Assembly: GCA_964441775.1 (NCBI GenBank)
Contig: CAYTVL010000010.1
Coordinates: forward strand, 1 to 64,000
Reading direction: 5' to 3'
DNA length: 64,000 bases
Origin: SYOC01 sp964441775
GTDB taxonomy: Bacteria; Desulfobacterota; Binatia; Bin18
The notes beneath the pieces are model-generated. The model had not been told where the DNA came from. It was given only the letters and a program-made list of their open reading frames with translations, and searched no databases. This document shows positions 8,152-17,076 of the stretch, one piece after another. How positions within the stretch are numbered: the first letter of the stretch is position 1; each line of letters begins with the position of its first letter. The translations under genes and the position numbers were made by a program.

Positions 8152-8199
8152 AAGGCTGGAGGAGGATCTACCTCCCCAGCTTCAACCCTTCACGTTGAT
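8152..8199 (+). terminator. Hairpin plus conserved tail after ArdC gene
   Basis: A bulged stem pairs GGAGG with CCTCC and CTGG with CCAG (8152-8182). It is followed by CAGCTTCAACCCTTCACG, a close match to the tail after the SWIM gene hairpin. No T-run is present. Confidence 0.5.
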
Positions 8200-8689
8200 G
8201 GCAGGGCTTCTCCATGCAACCGAACATCCCTTAGCAACGTAGTCCCTCTCTCTTCCCCACGCTCCGCGTCTCTATCAGTAGCGGTCCAATTTTCCTGAAT
8301 TCAAATTCCCTGCCCGCTTCGAGAATCTCTGACAAACCCTCCTTTACTCTGCACGTCGGCAGCCATTTTTCAGCAAGGCGTACCGTCATTAGTGAGCGGA
8401 AAAAACTGTCATGGTTTTTGTCATGGTTCGCGTATGAGAAGGGCGAATAATGACAGCGGGAAGGGAAGATATCACAACTTGTGTTGATTTCGCTTGCTAC
8501 AAATTTGCTACAGCTCACCTGCCGCTTGCTACAAATTTGCTACAACTGTACGACTTCACTCTGCTTCACACGTGATATCACTCTCTATGCGTCCGTGCCT
8601 GATAACTCGTTAATATATGTTATGTTTTTCGTTCACACGCTCGTATGTCCTAGCAGATAATGATACGTGCTGTATGTTAGCGCCTCGCA
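8200..8689. other. Gene-free stretch with direct repeats
   Basis: No convincing gene is visible. A 22-bp direct repeat, CGCTTGCTACAAATTTGC plus TACA, occurs at 8491-8512 and 8523-8544, each copy itself holding two TTGCTACA-type units. A second short repeat, GTCATGGTT, lies near 8408-8427. The location beside a tRNA fragment suggests recombinase arm sites or the end of a lost integrase gene. Confidence 0.45.
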
Positions 8690-8733
8690 CTACGAACCTG
8701 TAGGCCGTGTGTTCGAATCACGCAGGGCGCACC
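8690..8733 (+). tRNA. 3' half of tRNA-Arg(ACG), partial
   Basis: The fragment starts at the anticodon loop (CTACGAA, anticodon ACG at 8692-8694). The 3' anticodon stem CCTGT, a five-base variable loop, the T arm (GTGTG-TTCGAAT-CACGC, fully paired) and the acceptor strand AGGGCGC with A and CC follow. The 5' half is absent: the sequence before it cannot form the D arm or pair with CCTGT. Such 3' halves are left where an element integrated into a tRNA gene, so this is a probable att-site copy and not a working tRNA. Confidence 0.72.
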
Positions 8734-8836
8734 TTCTTTTTCACGCACTTACCTGACTCTCCAAAACATCATCATGACTCGTGGTTGCAGAAAGGCGCAG
8801 CTATTATCGTTGCTATTCATAAACGGCTCGTTTCAG

Positions 8837-9892
8837 CTACGGCCTGATCTCATAAAAGGCCTGGGCCCAGTGCTCAATCGGCAACCTGCGCACCTGTGTG
8901 AAGCCGGCCTGTTCCGCGAGTTCTCGGATTGTACTTGGGCTGATAGCCGTCCCAATGCCTTCTCCGCCATGTGCGAGTGATACGGTCATGCAGTGTAACG
9001 TGCTGATGGAGTACATCATCGCGCCCATCGGTCCCAGGTTGTCCGCGAGCGTCTCTCCGGCTTTAGGTTCCACCATGAAGTAAGCCCCGTCGTCGGCGAG
9101 CGCACGACGAATGGAGCGGAGCACACCACGCGGGTCCACCATGTCATGAATGGCGTCAAACGAGGTGATCAAGTCAAATTTGGTATCGGTCGGCAGCTCC
9201 GTCGCCGACACTCTGCGAAACTCTACCCGGTCACTCACGCCCTTGCTCTGGGCGCCTGCACGAGCACGCGTTAAGGATTCCTCGCTGACATCAAACCCAT
9301 AGAAACGCGAGTTGGGAAATGCCTGAGCCATGAGGATACTAGGATAGCCACTGCCGCACCCCACATCGGCGGCGCAGACGCCTGCTTGTAATCGCGCTAC
9401 TACCTCCGGCATGGTAGGCAGCCACCGTTTCACCAGGTGAAACTGATATTGCGAACGATTGCTACGGTCGATACCAGCGATGAGGTCCGGTCCATACTCG
9501 GAGAACGGCACGCCTCCGCCTTTGACAAACGCTTCGGCGACGCGTGGAGCCACCATGATCATTGCTGGCGTGTTTTGGAAGAAGCCTGCGAGAAAACTGG
9601 GGCTGTTCTCGTCCGCGAGCGTAGCGGCGTGTTCTTCTGGAAATGTGAAACGTTCCGTTGCAGCGTCATACTCTACAATTCCAGCAGCAGCCATCGCCGA
9701 GAGCCATTCCCGCACATAGCGTTCTTGCAACCCTGCTTTTGCCGCAGTCTCCGCTACGGAAAGCGGGCCAGCGCCCGCCATTGTTTTAAACAAGCCGACG
9801 CGATCACCAATATAAATCATGCCAGCCACTGCCGAGCCGGACACGTAGCCCATCAGTTGATTGATGAATTGTTCACGTTTCGCTTTATCCAT
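8837..9892 (-). CDS. Class I SAM-dependent methyltransferase, winged-helix type
   Basis: A ~351-residue enzyme in two parts. The N-terminal winged-helix dimerisation region (~15-100) resembles that of plant/actinobacterial O-methyltransferases. The Rossmann methyltransferase domain has motif I ADVGCGSGYPSILMAQAFP and motif GFDVSEESL. SAM would bind there; the acceptor is unknown. I chose the ATG at 9892 because GGAGGGGATTCC precedes it; an upstream in-frame ATG at 9937 would add 15 residues without such a site. It stands alone and is divergent from the transhydrogenase gene. Confidence 0.82.
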   Translation of the reverse strand: MDKAKREQFINQLMGYVSGSAVAGMIYIGDRVGLFKTMAGAGPLSVAETAAKAGLQERYVREWLSAMAAAGIVEYDAATERFTFPEEHAATLADENSPSFLAGFFQNTPAMIMVAPRVAEAFVKGGGVPFSEYGPDLIAGIDRSNRSQYQFHLVKRWLPTMPEVVARLQAGVCAADVGCGSGYPSILMAQAFPNSRFYGFDVSEESLTRARAGAQSKGVSDRVEFRRVSATELPTDTKFDLITSFDAIHDMVDPRGVLRSIRRALADDGAYFMVEPKAGETLADNLGPMGAMMYSISTLHCMTVSLAHGGEGIGTAISPSTIRELAEQAGFTQVRRLPIEHWAQAFYEIRP

Positions 9893-9993
9893 CGGAATCC
9901 CCTCCTGCAATCGACAACTTCTCTGAGCCTGCTTCACCTGCGGTAAAGTAAGGTTTCTGGCCGCTTGATTTCTGATTGTTCGGCGGTATCACG

Positions 9994-9999
9994 TATAAT
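9994..9999 (+). promoter_or_regulatory. -10 box of the transhydrogenase gene
   Basis: A perfect TATAAT lies 14 bases before ATG 10014, so the leader would be very short. No good -35 box is present at 16-18 bases upstream. Confidence 0.45.
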
Positions 10000-10013
10000 A
10001 CAAGTGAGACATT

Positions 10014-11471
10014 ATGGATACCGTACATTTGCAATCGGCGACAGCGGAGCCCCTTGCTCCTTTATATGATTACGACTTGGTTGTTGTAGGCTCAGGGCCG
10101 GCGGGGGAAAAAGCCGCCATTCAAGCCGCCAAACTCGATAAGCGCGTGGCCGTAATCGAGTTTGGCCCGCAATTGGGCGGCGCCTGTGCGCACACCGCTA
10201 CGCTTCCGAGTAAAACCCTGCGCGAAGCTGTACTCTTTATTGCAGGGTTGGAACAACGCTCTTTTCCTGGCATCCAATGCGCCGTGAAGAAACATCGCAT
10301 GGGGGTGCAGGATCTGTTGCGCTACAAGACTGCGGTGGTGCAGCACCAAGCTGACACCGTGCGTCGCCGTTTTGATCGTAACGACCTTGATGTCTTTCAT
10401 GGTCGCGCCTCGTTCCTCGACTCTCATCGCCTTGCTATCGAAGGCAACGATGGGTCCCGACGCACAGTGACCGCCGCAATGGTCATCCTGGCTGTAGGCT
10501 CGCGCCCCGCACGGCCTACGACCATTCCTTTTGATGATGAAAACGTGTTTGATACCGATTCCATCTTGCATCTCGATCGCATTCCCCGGTCGCTGGCGGT
10601 GATCGGTGCTGGGGTGGTGGGTTGCGAATACGCATCCATTTTTGGCGCTATGGGGGTGAAAGTAACGCTGCTGGACACGCGCTCTAATATTCTCGATTTT
10701 CTTGATGAAGAATTGAAGCAGCGCCTGCTCTATCGCATGCTCAATTCCGGCGTGATTATGCACTTCGGCGAAGAAGTGGCGGCGGTGATGCTTCCGGAAC
10801 CTGGCCGCGTGGAAGCACATTGCGCCAGCGGCAAGGTGGTGACGGCGGAACGGGTCCTCTATGCGGCCGGTCGTCAAGGCAACACGGAGAATCTGGGACT
10901 GGACAAAATCGGACTAGCGGCGAGTGAGCGTGGGCAACTGTCGGTGAATGAGCACTATCAAACGACCGCCCCGCATGTGTATGCCGTGGGCGATGTGATT
11001 GGTTTTCCCGCCTTGGCGGCGACGGCCATGCATCAAGGTCGGTTAGCTGCGGCGCACGCTTTTCAATACAGCAACGGCTACAGCAACGGCCATACTCCAC
11101 CGACGCCGGTGGGTCCACGCCCTTTTGGCATCTACACGATCCCGGAAGTCTCCATGGTGGGCGCTACGGAAGAAGAGCTGACCAAGGAGAAAGTCCCTTA
11201 CGAGATCGGCCACGCTTTTTATCGGGAGACCGCCCGCGCGCATATCATGGGCGACACCGAAGGGATGCTGAAACTCATTTTCCATCGTGAAACGTTGCAA
11301 CTGCTTGGGGTGCATATCATCGGCGAGCGCGCCACCGAAATTATTCATGTGGGGCAAGCGGTGATGGCCTATGGGGGAACAATCGAATATTTTATTGACA
11401 ATGTTGTTAACTATCCGACGCTTTCCGAAGCCTACAAAATCGCCGCGCTCAACGGGTACAATCGGTTGTAG
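10014..11471 (+). CDS. sthA: Soluble pyridine nucleotide transhydrogenase
   Basis: This 485-residue flavoprotein would exchange reducing equivalents between NADPH and NAD. It has the FAD site DLVVVGSGPAGEKAA (~22-36), the NAD(P) site AVIGAGVVGCEYASIFG (~195) and the second FAD motif HVYAVGDVIGFPALAA. In related disulfide reductases the active site is CxxxxC; here it reads GGACAHTATLPSK, keeping the first Cys but having Thr for the second, as in SthA/UdhA. A short Asn/Gly/Tyr-rich insertion near residue 350 (YSNGYSNG) looks like a small tandem repeat. It is transcribed alone, upstream of the arginine operon. Confidence 0.87.
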   Translation: MDTVHLQSATAEPLAPLYDYDLVVVGSGPAGEKAAIQAAKLDKRVAVIEFGPQLGGACAHTATLPSKTLREAVLFIAGLEQRSFPGIQCAVKKHRMGVQDLLRYKTAVVQHQADTVRRRFDRNDLDVFHGRASFLDSHRLAIEGNDGSRRTVTAAMVILAVGSRPARPTTIPFDDENVFDTDSILHLDRIPRSLAVIGAGVVGCEYASIFGAMGVKVTLLDTRSNILDFLDEELKQRLLYRMLNSGVIMHFGEEVAAVMLPEPGRVEAHCASGKVVTAERVLYAAGRQGNTENLGLDKIGLAASERGQLSVNEHYQTTAPHVYAVGDVIGFPALAATAMHQGRLAAAHAFQYSNGYSNGHTPPTPVGPRPFGIYTIPEVSMVGATEEELTKEKVPYEIGHAFYRETARAHIMGDTEGMLKLIFHRETLQLLGVHIIGERATEIIHVGQAVMAYGGTIEYFIDNVVNYPTLSEAYKIAALNGYNRL

Positions 11472-11576
11472 CTAAAATCGAGGCCTTTCTCAGTTCCGAA
11501 ACCATGCGGCAAACGGATGGCTGCTTGTGGTACACTGAAAGCAGTGTAGACACTGCCCAACGTGAGGCGAGGGGTT

Positions 11577-12941
11577 ATGGTTTTTATCCAGGATCAGTTG
11601 TTGTCGCATGAGAAATTCCAACGCGGGCTGGACCTCCTCTTGGAGGCGCTCAGCGAGGTGCAAGCCCAGCCAACCCTTGGCGCGTCTCCTGAGGTTTATA
11701 CCCAGCATCTTCAGCGGGTTGCGCAGTTACGCGGACGTCCTTTGTTTTTTCCGTATATTGGGTCCGGACTCGGACGTGGGGCGAAAGTCATGACTGCTGA
11801 CGGACGCTGGCTGCTCGATTGCGCGATCGGCATCGGGGTGCATTTTTTTGGACACGCGCATCCAGACTTGCTACGCACGGCGCTGCTGGCGGCGACGAGC
11901 GACGTGGTGATGCAGGGCAATCTACAAGCGAACGAAGAGTATGGCGCGTTGCTCGATGTCCTCCTTGCGCACGCCGCCCCGCAACTGACGCACGGATGGC
12001 TTGCGCTTTCCGGAGCCGAGGCCAATGAAAATGCGCTCAAGTTGATCCGCTACCACCGGCGCCCGGCCCGCGACGTGATTGCGTTTCATCGTTGTTTTCA
12101 CGGGCGGACCACAACTATGGCGGAAATCACCGATCGCCCCGACTACCGTAAAGGACAACCGACGCGCGAGCGGGTTTTCTACGTGCCTTTTTATGATCCG
12201 GATGATCCGCAAAGTACGCAGCACACCGTGAGCGCGGTGCGCGACATCTTGGACCAGTACCCTGGCGCCATTGCCGCTTTTGTCTTTGAATTGGTCCAAG
12301 GTGAAGCTGGATTCCGAGTAGCTCCGCGTGAGTTCTTTGTGCCGTTGATGGAGCTGCTGAAAGAGCGGAGCGTGACTGTCTGGGTAGATGAGATCCAAAC
12401 GTTTGGCCGCACAGGTGAACTGTTTGCGTTTCAACGCCTGGGTTTGGAATCGTATGTTGACGTTGTCACCATCGGCAAGATGCTGCAAAACAGCGCCGTG
12501 CTCTTTCGTGAAGAGTATCAGCCCGATCCCGCCCTCATCTCCGGCACCTTCGCGGGGTCGACCGTGGGCATGGCGGTCGGACGCCGCATTGTGGAGAAGC
12601 TACTGCAGGAACAATATCTCGGCCCGCACGGAAAAATCATCGCCCTCGAACAGCACGCCAAAGAAGGGCTCGAACAATTGCGTGTAGACGCCGCAGGGAA
12701 GGTGCGGGCCGTGCATGGCCTGGGCTCCATGTGGGCGGTTGAACCAGCGAATGCCTCGTACGAAGGCATCAAAGCGCTTGTGCACGCCTGTTATCGCAAC
12801 GGTTTGATTGTATATTACGCTGGCGTTGGCGAAGGACCTTATCGACTGCGCCTGTTTTTCCCAGGTGGAGTGCTGACAACGGAAGAACTTGATGAGGCTC
12901 TGGAGATCCTGCGTGTGAGTCTGAAGCTGGTGAGCGCTTAA
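11577..12941 (+). CDS. Class III (ornithine-type) aminotransferase
   Basis: A PLP-dependent aminotransferase of about 454 residues, probably acting on succinylornithine or a similar omega-amino acid, because it directly precedes an AstA gene. Motifs include WLALSGAEANENALKLIRY, FHRCFHGRT, the PLP-contacting Asp in WVDEIQTFGRTGE and the Schiff-base Lys in VVTIGKMLQNS. I prefer ATG 11577, preceded by GAGGCGAGGGG, over GTG 11562. It starts an operon: 32 bases separate it from the AstA gene. The AstC role is inferred from context. Confidence 0.8.
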   Translation: MVFIQDQLLSHEKFQRGLDLLLEALSEVQAQPTLGASPEVYTQHLQRVAQLRGRPLFFPYIGSGLGRGAKVMTADGRWLLDCAIGIGVHFFGHAHPDLLRTALLAATSDVVMQGNLQANEEYGALLDVLLAHAAPQLTHGWLALSGAEANENALKLIRYHRRPARDVIAFHRCFHGRTTTMAEITDRPDYRKGQPTRERVFYVPFYDPDDPQSTQHTVSAVRDILDQYPGAIAAFVFELVQGEAGFRVAPREFFVPLMELLKERSVTVWVDEIQTFGRTGELFAFQRLGLESYVDVVTIGKMLQNSAVLFREEYQPDPALISGTFAGSTVGMAVGRRIVEKLLQEQYLGPHGKIIALEQHAKEGLEQLRVDAAGKVRAVHGLGSMWAVEPANASYEGIKALVHACYRNGLIVYYAGVGEGPYRLRLFFPGGVLTTEELDEALEILRVSLKLVSA

Positions 12942-12973
12942 CGCTGGCGAATGCCGACGGAGAATCGATTGCT

Positions 12974-14035
12974 ATGTCTGCTCTAGTAACGCCTTCGCTC
13001 GTTCCGGTTCCCTTTCTGTTACGTGAGGCGACTCCCGCCGACGCGCCCCAGGTGCTGGGGCTTGCGCGCCTCCTTGATTCTATCAACCTGCCGATCGAGG
13101 AAGACGAAGCTCACGCTCTTGTTGCCTGTTCAGGACGATCTTTTCGTGGCGCCATCTCGACTCGAGAGGAAGGGCGCTATCTCTTTGTTCTTGAGGAGCA
13201 GGAGACGCAGCGCCTCGTTGGGGCCTCGATGATTATCGCCAAGCATGGCACGCCGGACTCGCCACATTTTTACCTGGAGATGGCCACGGACCAGCGTTAT
13301 TCGAAGAGCCTCAAACAGATGTTTCGCCATACCTATCTCACGTTGCGCCGGAATATCGATGGTCCGACGGAGATCGGCGGGCTCATTGTTGACCCGACTT
13401 TTCGACAACATCCAGCGAAGGTGGGTAAGCAGCTCTCGTTCGTGCGCTTCCTCTATCTCGCAATGTATCCCGAGCGGTTTGAGGATGAAGTAATCGCCGA
13501 GATGATGCCGCCGTTAACCAGTACGAAAGATAGCCTGTTCTGGGAATGTTATGGGAAACGCGTCACCGGCATGAGCTTCCGTGAGGCAGACCGTCGCAGC
13601 ACCAAAGACAAAGAGTTCATTGAAGCACTGTTTCCATCCATTCCCATCTATGTGTGTATGCTGCCGGTCGACGTGCAGGAACAGATCGCCACAGTTGGGC
13701 CTGAAGCGCGAGGTGCGGCTGCTTTGCTGGAAAAAATTGGGCTGCGCTTTCTACGGCATGTCGATCCCTTTGATGGCGGCCCGTATTATGGCGCCAAGGT
13801 CCAAGATGTCGTCTTGGTCCGGCAGTTCCGCTGGCTCCATGTCGTCGTAGCGCGGTCGGACCGGGATGCTGAGACCCAGCACGCCTTCATGATTGGCTGG
13901 GAAGGGGAGGCCGGGTTTCGTGCGGCGTCTATTCGTGCTCAGGCGGAAGAGTCGTTCTTGTTCTGCACCCCTGACGTGCTGGCTGCTCTCGGCCTGAGCG
14001 AAGGCGTTGCCGTCGGTGTCATTCCGTTGCTATGA
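12974..14035 (+). CDS. astA: Arginine N-succinyltransferase
   Basis: AstA transfers succinyl from succinyl-CoA to arginine, the first step of the arginine succinyltransferase pathway. The 353-residue length fits the family (~340). Typical stretches are LREATPADAPQVLGLAR, IGGLIVDPTFRQHPAKVGK, FEDEVIAEMMPPL and FWECYGKRVTGMSF. The C-terminal part (GGPYYGAKVQDVVLV) also matches. Its TGA overlaps the next gene's ATG (14032), so the downstream pentein is probably translationally coupled. AstD and AstE genes are not in the window. Confidence 0.88.
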   Translation: MSALVTPSLVPVPFLLREATPADAPQVLGLARLLDSINLPIEEDEAHALVACSGRSFRGAISTREEGRYLFVLEEQETQRLVGASMIIAKHGTPDSPHFYLEMATDQRYSKSLKQMFRHTYLTLRRNIDGPTEIGGLIVDPTFRQHPAKVGKQLSFVRFLYLAMYPERFEDEVIAEMMPPLTSTKDSLFWECYGKRVTGMSFREADRRSTKDKEFIEALFPSIPIYVCMLPVDVQEQIATVGPEARGAAALLEKIGLRFLRHVDPFDGGPYYGAKVQDVVLVRQFRWLHVVVARSDRDAETQHAFMIGWEGEAGFRAASIRAQAEESFLFCTPDVLAALGLSEGVAVGVIPLL

Positions 14036-15063
14036 AGCCTATGGCTCCTTCACGTGTCATTCTAATGGGCGATCCGACCCACTTCTCTATTCAGGGGGGA
14101 GCCAATCCTCACACTCGCACGGCGTGGGGTCGCCGTAAACATGTCGATCGTGACAACGCGATTCGCCAATGGCACGCCTGCGCACAGCTCTTGAGTCGCT
14201 TCCGAGTGCAGGTGCTGGTCGTGCCTCCCCATCCAGCGCTGACCGGCCTGGTCTACCCGGCGAACGCGGGGTTTCTCTTTCCGCTTGATCAAAGCGATTC
14301 GCCCCAGAGCAAAATCTTTACGCTGGCGAATCTGCTCCCCAGCCGCGCCGGAGAGCAGGCGGTCTACAAAGAGTTTCTTGAGCAATGCGGGTTCCGCACC
14401 GCGCTGCTCCAGTCGCGGTTTGAAGGTGAGGCCGACTTCTTTCCGGTTGGGGATCGCTATCTTTTTACTCATGGACAAGTGGAACGACAACGCTTTCGGT
14501 TGCGCTGGGGAGTGCCGCCTTACGAGCGGGTGTATGGCTTTCGTTCAGAGTCAGGCGCACTGGCGGAACTGCAACAGATTGCTGCCGGGAAGGAAATTGT
14601 TCCTCTCCAGCTCTGTGACGAAGCGTACTATCACGGCGACACCGTGCTGTGCGCCTTTGGACCGGAGCGTCAATTTCTTCTTGCCTATTTAGAAGCGTTG
14701 ACGCCAGCGGCGGTAGAGCGGCTGCGAGCGATCTGTAAAGAGCCTGTGATTCCGTTGCAACCCGAGGACGCCGCCCGCTACGCGGCGAATTCGTTTACTT
14801 TGCAACACGATGGCAAGTATTTTCTCTTCATGCCGGCGGGGGTCAGCGACACGCTCAAAGCGCAGGTGCGAGAGCGTGGGGTGGAGCCAGTAGCCATCGA
14901 TGTCTCGGAGTTTTTGGCCAAGGGCGGCGGCGCCGTGAAATGTATGATTGGCGATCTAGGGCCTGGCGATGAAACGGGGCTGACCCCAGAGCAAAAAGCC
15001 TTTCGGCAAGAGCGAGACTACCGCACGCTGTTTCCACAAGCGGACCAGCCTCTTTCCCGGTGA
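14032..15063 (+). CDS. DDAH/amidinotransferase-like pentein
   Basis: A 343-residue pentein-fold enzyme acting on guanidino groups. The acidic pair is in FEGEADFFPVGDRY, the catalytic His in YYHGDTVLCAFG and the Cys near the C-terminus in KGGGAVKCMIGDLG. Such enzymes hydrolyse dimethylarginine, arginine or N-succinylarginine. Four-base overlap with astA makes N-succinylarginine the likely substrate, so it may replace AstB, which belongs to the same fold but is usually about 440 residues. The substrate is inferred, not shown. Confidence 0.78.
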   Translation: MKPMAPSRVILMGDPTHFSIQGGANPHTRTAWGRRKHVDRDNAIRQWHACAQLLSRFRVQVLVVPPHPALTGLVYPANAGFLFPLDQSDSPQSKIFTLANLLPSRAGEQAVYKEFLEQCGFRTALLQSRFEGEADFFPVGDRYLFTHGQVERQRFRLRWGVPPYERVYGFRSESGALAELQQIAAGKEIVPLQLCDEAYYHGDTVLCAFGPERQFLLAYLEALTPAAVERLRAICKEPVIPLQPEDAARYAANSFTLQHDGKYFLFMPAGVSDTLKAQVRERGVEPVAIDVSEFLAKGGGAVKCMIGDLGPGDETGLTPEQKAFRQERDYRTLFPQADQPLSR

Positions 15064-15131
15064 AGTCGAGTGAGAGCTAAGCCGTTGGTGGCCAGAACCC
15101 TAGTTTTGGCCTTTAAACTGCGTGGTTGCTC

Positions 15132-16160
15132 CTAACCGGGACGATCCTTGGAACTATGCTCGGCCTGGATAGGTTGCGTGAGCGGCAAGAGAAGAATCTC
15201 AATGCGTCGATTGAGTTGCCGTCCAGCTTCGGTTGCGTTGGAAGCCACCGGCACAGTATCGGCTCGCCCTACTGCTGATATATGTTCCGTCGGGATCGAT
15301 ACATGGGCTAGGAGATAGCGCACCACTTCTGTGGCTCGCGCCGTCGAGAGTTCCCAATTGGAGGCGAAGAGTTTTTTCAGTCCAGGCCCTATTTCCTGCG
15401 AATCAGTGTGCCCTTCGATCTGCACGCGCCGGTCTGTCACCTTGGCCAACACCTGACCTATGGTTTCTAACACGCGTTTCCCTTCCGGCGTCAACGTAGC
15501 TTGTCCGGACGGAAACAGAACTCGGTCTACAATGTTGATAGAGAGTCGATCTGTGAATTCTCGAATGGTGACATCTTTGCGCGCAATTTCGCCCTGAAGG
15601 TCCGCCAGCAAAGTATGATACGCCTCTTGCTGTCCCCGCAAGGCGGCCTCGTAACGGCGTTGCTGTTCTGCGAGTTCGGCTTCCACTTTGGCGCGAGAGG
15701 CTTGTTCTTCGGCGAAACGTTTCTCAATTTCCTGTTCGGCTGCTGTCCGCGCCGCGAGTTCCTCGGTCAAGCGTGCGGATTCCTGCTGCGCTGTGGCGAG
15801 CTGCTGTTGTTGTCGTGCGATGGTTTCGGCTTTTGTCGCGAGGGTTTCGGATAGCTCCACGAATTTGCGTTCGAGCTGACTCGTCTGTTCCGTGGTGGTA
15901 GCGCGGAACTGACGGAGTGCAACAAGACTGGTGTCTACCGGCGGCTGCTTCGCCTTGGGCTCCTGAGTATTGACAGAGGCAGCAGGGGCGACCACGACGC
16001 GAGGAGGCGCTTGAGCTTGGTTCACACGTATTGGTAGGAGCTGCGGAAGTCGCTGAGAAGTGGAGCTCGACAGCATCACTGTGGCTAGTCCACCCAAGAG
16101 CAAAATATGCGCAACAGCGGAGAGCGCAAGCCATTGGGGTTTGAGAGACCATCGCTCCAT
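15132..16160 (-). CDS. OmpA-like peptidoglycan-binding protein with coiled coil
   Basis: From the preferred start (ATG 16160, after GGAGAG) the protein has ~342 residues. One N-terminal membrane helix (LALSAVAHILLLGGLATVML) leads to a Pro-rich linker and a long coiled coil (~100-195; AEEQASRAKVEAELAEQQ). The C-terminal OmpA/MotB domain has VQIEGHTDSQ and LSTARATEVVRYLL and ends LNRRIEILL, so it would bind peptidoglycan. The arrangement resembles MotB-like or envelope-spanning anchors. A longer reading to 16331 adds a basic N-terminus without a clear ribosome site. Confidence 0.82.
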   Translation of the reverse strand: MERWSLKPQWLALSAVAHILLLGGLATVMLSSSTSQRLPQLLPIRVNQAQAPPRVVVAPAASVNTQEPKAKQPPVDTSLVALRQFRATTTEQTSQLERKFVELSETLATKAETIARQQQQLATAQQESARLTEELAARTAAEQEIEKRFAEEQASRAKVEAELAEQQRRYEAALRGQQEAYHTLLADLQGEIARKDVTIREFTDRLSINIVDRVLFPSGQATLTPEGKRVLETIGQVLAKVTDRRVQIEGHTDSQEIGPGLKKLFASNWELSTARATEVVRYLLAHVSIPTEHISAVGRADTVPVASNATEAGRQLNRRIEILLLPLTQPIQAEHSSKDRPG

Positions 16161-16556
16161 TCTTTCTCTCCAGAAGGCGTCCGCGCGCTGACCGCGGGCC
16201 AGGATGTCAGGGGAAGCGGAAGGGCGATGATAACTGGGCCGACGGGAAGCTGTGAGGATAGACGTTGGTCGCCGAGGAGAACGAGGAAGACGACGGTTAG
16301 GTTTGTAAGCTGACCCAAAAGGCCACCACATAGGCTACTTCCTATACTGCCAAGTACAACATGGCAATTAAACAAGCGCGGTTCTTCAGGTGCAAGCTCC
16401 CCCTATTTTTCCACCCTGCTTTTTGTTTGAGACGGGCTTTTCCTACCGCGAACCCATGCTATGGTAGCGTCCGCGCGGGCATATGGAAGGCAAGTGTGCG
16501 CATGGGCAAACGCATGTTCTCCATACTGACGCTGAAGTAAAAAGGGTCGAAGGAAG
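16161..16556. other. Divergent intergenic region
   Basis: The stretch lies between the divergent OmpA-like and lipoprotein genes. The first 170 bases could encode an N-terminal extension of the OmpA-like gene. I see no RNA gene or clear repeat. Confidence 0.4.
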
Positions 16557-17057
16557 ATGATGAGAATACTGTATCCCCTTGCACTGTGCATTCTGCTCTT
16601 TGCCGGAGCGTGCTCGTATCTTTTTCCTCCAAGATCGGTCGAGTGTTGCGAAAATAAAGCCTCGTGTTGTTTTGACCAGATGTGTTGTTTACCCCGATAC
16701 GCCAAAGCGGCTGGAGTGGAGCCGAAACCTTTTACCACGAATATTCCTGTCTATGGAGCCGCGCGGCCGCAAGACTTGGAGCCCCCTCCTGGCGCCGTCA
16801 TCATCAAGAAAAGTTGGTTGGCGAAGTTAAACCCATTTGGCGGAGGGGAAGAAAGGCCGCAGCCCCAAGCGCAACCTCAGGACCAAACCGCCAGCGCCGG
16901 CGCGGAGCCGAAGGAAAAGGAGAGCTTCTGGGCGCGCTGGAATCCTTTTGGCGGTCCAACGGAACCGCCACAACCCCAGGACAATACCGCTAGCACAGAC
17001 GCTAGCTCGGGGCAGAAAGAAGAGAAGGGCTTCTGGGCGCGCTGGTTGCCGTTTTGA
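16557..17057 (+). CDS. Cys-rich lipoprotein with NPFGG repeats
   Basis: A 166-residue predicted lipoprotein of unknown function. The signal peptide ends in the lipobox LLFAGAC (Cys ~19). Cysteine pairs follow (ECCENKASCCFDQMCC), then a low-complexity Pro/Gln/Lys region holding three copies of an aromatic motif: SWLAKLNPFGGG, SFWARWNPFGG and GFWARWLPF at the very C-terminus. The repeats are spaced by about 40 residues. AAGATG with GGAAG gives a plausible start. It is convergent with the FIST gene. No family was recognised. Confidence 0.7.
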   Translation: MMRILYPLALCILLFAGACSYLFPPRSVECCENKASCCFDQMCCLPRYAKAAGVEPKPFTTNIPVYGAARPQDLEPPPGAVIIKKSWLAKLNPFGGGEERPQPQAQPQDQTASAGAEPKEKESFWARWNPFGGPTEPPQPQDNTASTDASSGQKEEKGFWARWLPF

Positions 17058-17076
17058 GTGACTCGCGCCCACTCTT

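Noticed and set aside
8231..8518. 95-residue minus-strand frame next to the tRNA fragment
   Set aside because: I considered it as an integrase remnant, but the sequence shows no recombinase motif and its start lies in the direct repeats.
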